Positions 55,832 to 64,000 of a DNA stretch of 64,000 nucleotides are shown piece after piece. The notes under the pieces were generated by a model, which searched no databases, was not told the DNA's origin, and saw nothing but the letters and a program-made list of their open reading frames with translations. Source of the stretch: Achatina immaculata (taxonomy: Eukaryota > Mollusca > Gastropoda > Stylommatophora > Achatinidae). The stretch covers positions 25,270,133-25,334,132 of the forward strand of contig CM019718.1 in assembly GCA_009760885.1 (NCBI GenBank). Direction: 5' to 3'. Position 1 is the first letter of the stretch. Every line of letters begins with the position of its first letter. Both the position numbers and the translations under genes were made by a program.

Positions 55832-55849
55832 CTTCTTGCCCAAGTGGTT
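55832..55849 (-). CDS. Dynein heavy chain exon 2 (18-nt microexon)
   Basis: 18 nt with strong sites: acceptor TTTCTTCTTTACAG, donor GTAAGTAACTG. In phase 1 at both ends it adds QPLGQ plus split residues between exon 1 (VRDLS) and exon 3 (PVLFTG). It is a multiple of three, so it could be skipped without frame change. Support is splice strength, phase and place, not homology. Confidence 0.6.
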
Positions 55850-56684
55850 CTGTAAAGAAGAAACAAAACGAGTAAGTACTTGAGGTAAAGTACGGACAGA
55901 TATTAGATGTTAGGGTATCTTATCTTTTGTGATGGAAAACTGAGAGGCAACAATGGCCATGTCTGTGACCTCCGTTTACTGTTATGTTGGCATCAGCCAG
56001 AAGTCTGTCCCTGGTAAGTGGGGGTAATATGTTGCATCGTTCAGGGGTGCCGATGATATCCCTGTTGTAAAGGGGGAGGGGCCCGCGTAGTGGATGGAAG
56101 CAGAATGGATAGTAAGTAGGGAATGGAGCCTGACAGGTTTTGTACCACCTCCACAAAATTCCTTTCAGAGACCCTGGACTATCTGTAGCCCTGAGCTACT
56201 GGTTCTGTGTTTGCGTGTGTGTATGCGTGTGTTTGTTTGTTTTTCTGTTCCTTAGCGTATGTAACAAACAAAGTGCATGTTCAATCTGTGTGTGCCAGAT
56301 TGTGTAGAAGAATCTATGTGAAATTTACAAATGAAAAAACCCGGAGTCATTTTGTAACAATTTCATTTTCAACAGGTTACTGGGATGTGAATAGTTACAT
56401 CCAGTACACCCTTTGCACACGCCATGAGAGCAAAATAAACTGTAGAATCTGATAATCACTGGAAAACTCAATGGAAAAAGAAAATGAGGGAAGCCGAGAA
56501 GAAATATCTTAGTAATACGTAGAGTGAGCGGTATCACACAAAGACTGTCGAGTTAAGTGAAAGAATCCAAAGAGCACACAGAACAGGGAGTCATGACTGC
56601 CAACAGCCATCAGCAAAATTATATCTGATAAGTGCTGGGAAGATCTGGAAGTTGAAATAGTAAACTGGAGTATCATACGAATAT
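55850..56684. other. Intronic stretch, unidentified
   Basis: A 78-codon minus frame at 56,156-55,920 (PLPLYNRDIIGTPERCNI and LADANITVNGGHRHGHCCLS) looks like a decayed transposon piece but is not identified. Nothing else recognised. Confidence 0.4.
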
Positions 56685-57255
56685 TCATTCCTCGAACAAT
56701 AGTGTCTTCCTACAGCAGTATTTATTCCTCGAACAATAGTGTCTTCCTACAGCAGTATTTATTACTCGAACAAAAATGTCTTCCTACAGCAGTATTTATT
56801 TCTCGAACAACAGTGTCTTCCTACAGCAGTATTTATTACTCGAACAACAGTGTCTTCCTACAGCAGTATTTATTACTCGAACAAAAATGTCTTCCTACAG
56901 CAGTATTTATTCCTCGAACAACAGTGTTTTCCTACAGCAGTATTTATTACTCGAACAAAAGTGTCTTCCTACAGCAGTATTTATTCCTCGAACAAAAGTG
57001 TCTTCCTACAGCAGTATTTATTCCTCGAACAAAAGTGTCTTCCTACAGCAGTATTTATTCCTCGAACAACAGTTTTCTTACAGCAGTATTTATTCCTCGA
57101 ACAAAAGTGTCTTCCTACAGCAGTATTTATTCCTCGAATAAAAGTGTCTTCCTACAGCAGTATTTATTCCTCGAACAACAGTGTTTTCTTACAGCAGTAT
57201 TTATTCCTCGAACAACAGTGTTTTCTTACAGCAGTATTTATTCCTCGAACAACAG
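56685..57255. repeat. 37-bp minisatellite, 15 copies
   Basis: Fifteen copies of GTGTCTTCCTACAGCAGTAT then TTATTCCTCGAACAACA. Frames of 186-197 codons arise because three 37-bp units make 111 bp, so all plus frames stay open. Not a gene. Confidence 0.95.
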
Positions 57256-57479
57256 TTGTTGACCGAAAGGCGGATTTGCCGTATTCGATGGTCGTCTTAT
57301 TTAAACTGTTTCTAGCGTGTTATTTAAAGTAATTTTTGGTTGTTTGTATTTTTACTGCAAAGTTAATATAATAAAATATTGTTTTTAATCTTTGTAACTT
57401 AAAAAAAAATAGAAATCTCGCGGGTTTAGCTGTGGGAAACACGTGTTTACGAGATCTCGCCAAGTCGACATTTTGTGCA

Positions 57480-58570
57480 AATGTCGGAGCACGTTACACT
57501 CGATGTTACTGCGACAGTACAATGAATTATGCCCAGAATCTTTTGTCAGACTACCCTAGTGATGAATAAAAACCACTGTTTAATGATTCTAGTAATGAAA
57601 TTGATGTGTTTCAAAGTGATTTCTGTGACGGCGATCTGATTAAAAATATGATAACTAGGCACAGTGTTGTTGTGTCAGAAGTGAAAATTCCAGAGATAGT
57701 GTGATTGTGATTCGAAGTCAGGATATGATTCTTCAACAGTAAGTATTTCACATTTTTTGTGTGATATAGTTAGCAGTGATATAGGTGTGTGGAGTAACAT
57801 TGATTCTACACCAGTTCTTGAAAAATTTATAGGAAATTCTGGTGTTTCAGTGAATGTAAACAAACAAGACAGCATGGAGGAAATTTTCAGTACAGTGTTT
57901 GGCAATGATTTTTTTTAAACTGTTACCTCATCATGAAAATTTATACTGTGCACAGACACAACATATGAACAAACTACTGCCTTTTTGTCTGAAAATATAA
58001 CACATTCAGACATTAACAAATTCTTTGGATTGATCATTTTGATGGACCAGACTAGGAAGACACACTGGAAAATATTACTGGAAAACAGACCCTCTTCTGG
58101 AAACACCAATATTTTCAAAAACAATGAGCAGAGCTAAATTTGAGCATCTTCTGACACTTCTGCATTTCTCTGACAACTCTCAAACATTTCCAGAAACAAG
58201 TAGAATTAGCAAAATAAAACCTCTGCTGGATTATTTTTTGCCTAAATTTCAAGAGTTGTATAAACCGAAGCAGCAGCTTTCGACTGATGAAGGAAAGACG
58301 AAAGATTTGTTCGCATGATATCAACAATGCACAACAGTGATTGTCTGGAATAGTAAATAATCATGTTCTGGTGAATCCTGAGGATGAAGGCACTAAAAAA
58401 GCATCATCTAGGAAGTGCAGAGTGTGCTTGGTCAATGAGAAAAAGAGTGAAACAAATTTTTTTTTGTCAAAGTTGTCAAAGTTGTCAAGTTCCACTGCAT
58501 TCAGATAGTTGTTTCACAAGATATCACACCCTCAAGAAGTACTAGAGGGTCTTGGGAGTCTGTCTACCAA
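57480..58570 (+). pseudogene. piggyBac-like transposase remnant
   Basis: Plus strand pieces in order: DYPSDE and SDFCDGDL (acidic N-terminus), SGVSVNVNKQDSMEEIFSTV (about 57,840-57,900), SENITHSDINKFFGLIILMD (about 57,990), AKFEHLLTLLHFSDNSQ and SRISKIKPLLDYFLPKFQEL (58,134-58,260), and the C-terminal cysteine motif RKCRVCLVNEKKSET (about 58,413). Matches the PGBD4/DDE_Tnp_1_7 layout, but the catalytic middle is missing and there are many stops. Dead. Confidence 0.83.
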
Positions 58571-58975
58571 GTTGGATTACATTCCCTAAAGGGTGAGTAG
58601 AGATATGCATGTTTTTCTAAGTTCACTCAAAAAAGTTCATTTTTCAGAAAAATGGCTGGGAACTGGGGGTTTTTCAGGGTAAATAACTGTGGTCAACAAA
58701 GTGTTAAAGATTGCAAGATTTATTTTACTGCCTTTGTGCTTCTCAGCTCTGGCTCTCGTTTTTGTTTTCCCTTCTCAAACGATGTAGAGCACCTACGCAT
58801 AGTCCCTCCCCTTACTAAGTGGTGATTTACTAGTCCTTCAGAGTCCTCATGGCTGATGGAAAAGCTCTCATACTTGCTTCCAAATATCCTTGTTTGTTTC
58901 TCTGCTTCGAATCACCCACGTTTACTTACTTGGATGTAGTTGTCATCCAAAGTGATCCTTAATATTGAGGAGATA
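58571..58975. other. Intronic stretch, nothing recognised
   Basis: No feature recognised. Confidence 0.55.
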
Positions 58976-59545
58976 TCTTACATTCTTACATCCTTCCCGT
59001 GCCGCTAAACGTCACACAGGACTCGCATGGTAGTTTGCCAAGATTTCCTATTTTTCGGGATGTTATTCCCACTAAACTTACCAAAGCCCTCTTTTGAGTT
59101 TCACGTGGTCAACCTCTTTTTCTTCGGGATTTTTCATTCCATTTGATAGCTTGTTTTGGGATTCTCTGGTTGTTTCTTCTCATCATATGACTGACATATG
59201 TCCATCTTCTTTTTGTGATCTCCCATGAGACAGGTTGTTGTTTCCTCATCTGTCTTATCTCTGCGTTGTTACTGAATTCGTTCCATTTTATATCGAGTAT
59301 TTTCCTTAGGCATTTGTTTTCAAAAGAGTCTAATTTCTTGCCCATTTCTTTAGTTGTTTTCCAGCTTTCACATGCATAAACGAGGGTGGATTCATCTGAA
59401 CTGAATAATCTTAACTTGGTTTTTGTGCTTATAACATTTGAATGCCATATATTCTCAAGTTTCTTGAAGGTCAATGCTGCTTTTGCAAATCGAATTTTAA
59501 CTTTCTTTCTGGTGTCACCATCCTGGTCTATGTTACATGCCGAGA
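58976..59545 (-). pseudogene. Family-4 retroelement 3' part, copy 1
   Basis: Minus strand DQDGDTRKKVKIRFAKAALT, STLVYACESWKTTKEMGKKL, RKILDIKWNEFSNNAEIRQM and RRNNQRIPKQAIKWNEKSRR; the stretch below 59,109 carries the decayed C-terminus. Related but not identical to 60,005-60,487. Confidence 0.87.
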
Positions 59546-60004
59546 TATGTTGAGGATGTATATATAATATATATTCATATGGCAGGTCGTAATCTAATGC
59601 GCTCCTTTTCCTCATACAACGTTGACTTTTTTGCATACGCTTAAATATGCTATTGCAAATATTACTCATCAAATAGAATTCATTGAATATCTTGACTGTC
59701 TCTAATATTCTTACATCTTACAACTTACATCTTCCACGTGCCGTTAAACGTCACATACTTCTCTAATCTATTGAATAAATTATTAATCCGGATCATTTTT
59801 CAAAATTCAAAACAGTATGTTCTCATATAAAAAGCATGTGGGATTGTTAAAATTTTCTATTGAAAACTCTCGCGATAACTAAAATCAACAGCAGCATCTA
59901 AAGTAACTCATATCTTCGAGTGTCCATTTATTTATTTATGTTTACTTGAACTATCATTTATTTATTTATATTTATTTGAACTATCTCAGACTTGACAGAC
60001 TTCA
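59546..60004. other. Intronic stretch between retroelement tails
   Basis: A second short family-4 tail lies at 59,712-59,758. (TTTA)n-like runs occur at 59,930-59,980. Confidence 0.6.
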
Positions 60005-60487
60005 AATCTTATATCTTATATCTTATATCCTTCCCGTGCCGTTAGACGTCACATAGGGCTCGCAAAGTAGTTCGCCAATTTTTCCTGTCTTCGGCGAGTC
60101 TTTCAACCTCAACAAAGGATTTTATGCCTGTTAACTTGGCCTCTCTTAATAATGTCCTCTTCAGAGTTTCACGCGGTCTGCCCCTTTTTCTTCGGCCTGT
60201 TGTGTTCCACTTGATAGCTTGTTTTGGGATTCTCTGATCATTTCTTCTCATCAAGTGACCAACATATGTCCATCTCCTTTTCCTGATCACCCGTGAGACT
60301 GTTGTTGTTCAGTCATCTGTCTTATCTCTGCATTGTTCTTGAATTCATTCCACTTGATGTCAAGTATTTTCCTTAGGCATTTGTTTTCAAAAGAGTCTAA
60401 TTTCTTTTCTATTTCTTTAGTTGTTTTCCAGCTTTCGCATGCATAAATGAGGGTGGATATTACATTTGAATTGAATAGTCTTAACTT
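60005..60487 (-). pseudogene. Family-4 retroelement 3' part, copy 2
   Basis: Minus strand RLFNSNVISTLIYACESWKT, FENKCLRKILDIKWNEFKNN, RRWTYVGHLMRRNDQRIPK and LKRTLLREAKLTGIKSFVEV, ending NWRTTLRALCDV and the (ATATAAG)n tail at 60,008-60,029. 5'-truncated with one frameshift near 60,295. It stops about 105 bp beyond the exon 1 donor. Confidence 0.9.
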
Positions 60488-60592
60488 AATAGACTTCAAA
60501 TGATACATGAATATTTACATGAAAAATCTCGTTCAAGTTGTACATGGATGTTTACATGAAATATCTTGTTCAAATGATCCGATGTTACTTAC

Positions 60593-60710
60593 GTGAAAGA
60601 TCTCGAACTTGGCTGAGGTCAAAGGCAATGTCTTCCGCGTAGAACTTTAGATGTTTGTCCAGTGTATGTGAGTATACGTTGGCAACCTCGAATGCGATTC
60701 TCACGTTCTC
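60593..60710 (-). CDS. Dynein heavy chain exon 1 of this window
   Basis: 118 nt, starts phase 0 and ends phase 1; residues 1-39. Acceptor CTCGTGTTCGTAG (weak), donor GTAAGTAAC (strong). Encodes ENVRIAFEVANVYSHTLDKH then LKFYAEDIAFDLSQVRDL. The FDLxQLRxF-like end sits just before the KYHQQHR block in axonemal chains, and the phase fits exon 2 and exon 3. Upstream dynein exons are not visible between here and 64 kb. Confidence 0.7.
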
Positions 60711-60869
60711 CTACGAACACGAGACAAGAGGATGCCACAAACGTCAAACAGACGAATAAAATCAAATCTATAAACTGTACACGAATGTAGAAACTGCACA
60801 CAGGTATATACAATATATACAAATCTATAAAATGCTTACAGATCTATAGACTGTGCATAGTTTTTCTTG

Positions 60870-61170
60870 AATAACAGATAACGAATGAATTTCATTGTCT
60901 CAACTCTTTCTTCCAATATTATAACAGATAACGACTGAATTTCATTGTCTTGACTCCTTCTTCCGATATTATGACAGATAACGACTGAATTTCATTGTCT
61001 TGACTCCTTCTTCCGATATTATAACAGATAACGACTGAATTTCATTGTCTTGACTCCTTCTTCCGATATTATAACAGATAACGACTGAATTTCATTGTCT
61101 TGACTCCTTCTTCCAATATTATAACAGATAACGACTGAATTTCATTGTCTTGACTCCTTCTTCCGATATC
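60870..61170. repeat. 50-bp minisatellite upstream of exon 1
   Basis: Six copies of a 50-bp unit (ATAACAGATAACGACTGAAT, TTCATTGTCTTGACTCCTTC, TTCCGATATT). It starts about 160 bp upstream of the exon 1 acceptor. Confidence 0.94.
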
Positions 61171-61214
61171 TTGGGGTGTCGAGGGGGCAAATAAATGTCT
61201 TGAGAAAGAGGGCT

Positions 61215-61560
61215 CTATGGTCTTCTTCTTGTTCTTGTTGTTGTTCTTCTTCTTCAATCTCCCAGGAACCACGTGCTAGTGTTCTTTCCAGCCGATGCTG
61301 TGAAAATGTTGAGGTACATCATCGTCTCGGCTTGGGAGCGGGTCATGGCAATCGTTTTTTCAGTCCCTGAATGCAGATAAACAGCAGAGGGTGTGTAATA
61401 CCTCTTAACAGGCTCCACCACAATGAGGACTATGGCGTCCTTGCACCGTTAACCAGGCTAAGCCTGTTACCAGGGGCACCAAATGAGAAGTGGGACAGGG
61501 TCTTGGTCAGTAATGGTCCGCCAGTCCTGTAGCCAGCACGTCAACAAAAAGGGTCGGTGA
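61215..61560 (-). repeat. Interspersed repeat X, copy 2
   Basis: A (TTC/TTG)n run at 61,218-61,255 followed by sequence shared in order with 46,600-47,000 (CAGCCGATGCTGTGAAAATG, GTTACCAGGGGCACC). Confirms that X is a dispersed family. Confidence 0.6.
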
Positions 61561-61589
61561 TTGTCACAAACATGTAAAGGTAAAAGTTT

Positions 61590-61955
61590 AAACCATGGAG
61601 GCAGGCAGGGCACGTGGTGTTAGTGTCAAATTATGAAGGCAGCTAGGGGATATAGTGTTAGTGTCAAACTGTGAAGGCAGCTAGGGGATATAGTGTTAGT
61701 GTCAAATCGTGAAGGCAGCTAGGAGATATAGTGTTAGTGTCAAACTGTGAAGGCAGCTAGAGGATATAGTGTTAGTGTCAAACTGCGAAGGCAGCTAGAG
61801 GATATAGTGTTAGTGTCAAACTGTGAAGGCAGCTAGAGGATATAGTGTTAGTGTCAAATCGTGAAGGCAGCTAGGGGATATAGTGTTAGTGTCAAACTGT
61901 GAAGGCAGCTAGAGGATATAGTGTTAGTGTCACTTCGTGAATGCAGCTAGGGGAT
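61590..61955. repeat. SINE-tail minisatellite, left part
   Basis: About nine units of 37-40 bp built on GAAGGCAGCTAGGGGATATA and GTGTTAGTGTCAAACTGT. Interrupted on the right by a retroelement; it resumes at 62,835. Confidence 0.92.
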
Positions 61956-62834
61956 ATAATCATCATCATCATCATGTGCCGTGCCGACTGGCGTTGGCTA
62001 TTATGCTTCTCCAGAGTACATGATCCTTCATGCAGGCCATCAGTTCAGTTGGTGATCTCTCACACCATCCCGTCAGACTGTCCAGTATCATTTCTCTTGG
62101 TCTTCCTCTTGATCTTCTTCCTTCTATTTTTCCTGTTGTTATAATATTTTCAATGCCCCCTCTTCTCATTGCATGTCCTATGAAAGTACATTGTCTATCT
62201 CTTATCTTTTTCACAAGGTTTTTTGTCTCTCCAGCTCTTCTCATACATTCTTCGTTAGTTATTTTTGCTGTCCAGGGGATTCGTAACATTCTTCTAATAA
62301 ACCACATTTCTGCTGCTTCCAATGATTTTTGTGCAGACTTGCCTATTGTCCATGATTCACTTCCATATAACAAGATAGGTTCAATATAGCATTTTAGGAC
62401 TCCTTTTCTAACATTCTTGATAAGGATGTGTTGGTTAATATGTTTCTCATTCTCTGAAATGCAGTCTTCGCTTGGCCTATTATGTTCCTAATTTCTGTTC
62501 TGCATTTCCCATCTGAAGTTATTACTGCTCCAAGGTATTTGAATTTCTGCACCTGCTTTAGAATAGTTCCGTTTAATTTAATACTGCATGCTGATGGATT
62601 CTGTTGTTTAGATATAACCATAGTCTCTGTCTTTTTGATGTTCAAAGTAAGGCCTTTCTGTTCACTTTCTTTGGCGACTTTATCCAAGAGATTTTGCAGG
62701 TCTTGTTGGTTCTCAGCTATCAGTACTGTGTCGTCAGCATACCGAAGGTTGTTAATATTGTATCCTCCAATTTTTATGCCTCGTTCTGCGATGATTGTTC
62801 TTAGAATATTCTCGCTATATAATGCGAGAAAATA
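61956..62834 (-). pseudogene. Family-1 non-LTR retroelement inserted in a minisatellite
   Basis: Minus strand, about 0.88 kb. ENILRTIIAE-type start near 62,810, then EQKGLTLNIKKTETMVISKQ and KFKYLGAVITSDGKCRTEIR (62,687-62,394). The second frame 62,373-61,972 gives [57 protein letters not shown] and a normal stop, followed by (ATG)n. One frameshift joins the two. 5'-truncated within the reverse transcriptase; the insertion splits the SINE-tail array, so it is younger than the array. Confidence 0.92.
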
Positions 62835-63600
62835 TCTCGGGATATAATGTTAGTGTCACATCGTGAAGGCAGCTAGGGGATATAGTGTTAATGTCGAATC
62901 GTGAAGGCAGCTAGGGGATATAGTGTTAGTGTCAAACTGTGAAGGCAGCTAGAGGATATAGTGTTAGTGTCAAACTGTGAAGGCAGCTAAGGGATATAGT
63001 GTTAGTGTCAAATTGTGAAGGCAGCTAGGGGATATTGTGTTAGTGTAAAACCATGAATGGAGCTAGGGGATATAATGTTAGTGTAAAACCATGAATGCAG
63101 CTAGGGGATATAGTGTTAGTGTAAAACCATGAATGGAGCTAGGGGATATAGTGTTAGTGTCAAACCATGAATGCAGCTAGGGGATATAGTGTTAGTGTAA
63201 AACCATGAATGCAGCTAGGGGATATAGTGTTAGTGTAAAACCATGAATGGAGCTAGGGGATATAATGTTAGTGTAAAACCATGAATGCAGCTAGGGGATA
63301 TAGTGTTAGTGTAAAACCATGAATGGAGCTAGGGGATATAGTGTTAGTGTAAAACCATGAATGCAACTAGGGGATATAATGTTAGTGTCAAACTGTGAAG
63401 GCAGCTAAAGGATATAGTTTTAGTATCAAACTGTGAAGGCAGCTAGGGGACATAATGTTAGTGTCAAACTGTGAAGGCAGCCAGGTTACATAGTGTTAGT
63501 ATCAAACTGTGAAGGCAGCTAGGTTACATAGTGTTAGTATCAAACTGTGAAGACAGCTAGGGCACATAGTGTTAGTATCAAACTGTGAAGGCAGCTAGGG
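62835..63600. repeat. SINE-tail minisatellite, right part
   Basis: About twenty units in several subtypes (TGTGAAGGCAGCTAGGGGAT, CCATGAATGGAGCTAGGGGA, AGCTAGGTTACATAGTGTTA), arranged in blocks. It runs directly into the SINE at 63,600. Confidence 0.93.
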
Positions 63601-63825
63601 GATATGGTGTTAATCTCCGTATTTTCTTTAACCTGGCAGCACATTAGAGGGTGATATGGTCAACATCACGCCTGGTCCTCTTTCTTTTCTCAGGTCCAGA
63701 AGAACTCGGGTACCCATGTCTATATCTGGGTGATAATGGGCGCCTCTGACCGGATTCGAACCACGGAATTCCTCCATGAGAGGCCAATACACTAACCACT
63801 TTGCTACTCAGATGCGCTCCAAGTA
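63600..63825 (-). repeat. tRNA-derived SINE, family S2
   Basis: Minus orientation. Head at 63,745-63,825 reads on the minus strand with AAGTGGTTAGTGTATTGGCC (box A) and GTGGTTCGAATCC (box B). Body contains CAACATCACGCCTGGTCC (63,660-63,680). Tail at 63,600-63,640 has GGGGATATGGTGTTAAT, the seed of the neighbouring array. Confidence 0.82.
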
Positions 63826-64000
63826 AAATGACATGTTCGGGTTTCGTTTATTCCATGTCCTTCCCCTGATGGCCTTCTTCTTCTTTTCCCGTTTATTCAC
63901 GGAGGTAGCTGGTAGTTGTGTACTATCATTTTCTTTCCGTTTCTGAATGTAGGTATTACTCTAGCCATTGTCTTGATAGAAAAATGTCTTTTTTTTCTCT

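Larger units (their letters stand above)
956..60710 (-). other. Dynein axonemal heavy chain gene (partial, 19 exons)
   Basis: Minus-strand gene covering the dynein heavy chain tail end, linker and approach to the first AAA module. These chains are the ATP-driven motors of ciliary and flagellar dynein arms; the linker is the lever that swings across the AAA ring. The 19 exons (e1 at 60.6 kb to e19 at 1.0 kb) sum to 2,379 nt, exactly 793 codons, with no stop and with every junction phase agreeing, which strongly supports the model. Family members are about 4,000-4,600 residues, so this is roughly a fifth of the protein. Residue numbers in the exon entries count from the first residue of e1. The linker style ([37 protein letters not shown]) is that of axonemal rather than cytoplasmic chains, possibly a single-headed inner-arm type such as DNAH6 or DNAH14; the isoform is a guess. 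The start codon, promoter, Walker A site and stop are not in view. Confidence 0.95.

Noticed and set aside
56702..57332. Frames of 121-197 codons with SSYSSIYSSN repeats
   Set aside because: Product of the 37-bp minisatellite; three overlapping frames are equally open. Its TTCCTACAG looks like a splice acceptor, but on the strand opposite the gene.

Overview
This window is eukaryotic and almost entirely intron. On the minus strand it carries 19 exons of one gene, an axonemal-type dynein heavy chain, spread from about 60.7 kb down to 0.96 kb. The 19 exons total 2,379 nt. With GT-AG splice sites and matching phases they join into 793 uninterrupted codons. Order and content follow the dynein tail end, the linker (DHC_N2) and the start of the motor: motifs such as [65 protein letters not shown] and VVRGELPKL appear in that order. 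The first exons of the gene (beyond 60.7 kb) and the AAA1-AAA6 motor exons (below 0.96 kb) are outside the window or not recognisable. The isoform (DNAH number) cannot be fixed from here.

Only about 4% of the gene span is coding. The introns are full of decayed transposons and tandem repeats: two mariner-type elements (one with a near-complete transposase, one with a non-LTR RNase H fragment nested in it), a Tc1-like fragment present in two copies, a piggyBac remnant, a Penelope-like fragment, a hAT-like MITE, tRNA-derived SINEs, and many 5'-truncated endonuclease/reverse-transcriptase retroelements in at least five families. Several families end in their own microsatellite. The mix suggests an aquatic lophotrochozoan, most likely a mollusc; this is inference and no marker gene proves it.

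The striking feature is how tandem repeats and duplications relate to splice sites. Three minisatellites are built from a splice junction of this gene: ten tandem donors at exon 7, thirteen at exon 4, and several tandem acceptors at exon 17. Other arrays begin within about 20-100 bp of a donor (exons 5, 8, 9, 10, 17). Two coding exons are duplicated in tandem: exon 15 (140 nt; two copies with four differences, all synonymous) and exon 16 (74 nt; two intact identical copies and one truncated). Neither length is a multiple of three, so including both copies would shift the frame; the copies can only be used one at a time, or one is silent. An 18-nt microexon (exon 2) has strong splice sites and keeps phase.

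Layout: 0-5 kb exons 19 and 18 with minisatellites and a retroelement tail; 5-7 kb Penelope-like fragment; 7.2-14.4 kb exon 17 and the duplicated exon 16 block; 14.4-20.7 kb non-LTR element, Tc1 fragments and duplicated exon 15 with exon 14; 21-26.3 kb SINEs and exons 13-11; 27-29 kb mariner; 31-36 kb exons 10-8; 37-41 kb a 1-kb minisatellite and a non-LTR element; 41-48 kb exons 7-4 with splice-site arrays; 48-50 kb nested mariner; 50-56 kb exon 3, retroelement tails and the microexon; 56-60 kb piggyBac remnant and retroelement tails; 60.6 kb exon 1; 61-64 kb a SINE-derived minisatellite interrupted by a retroelement.
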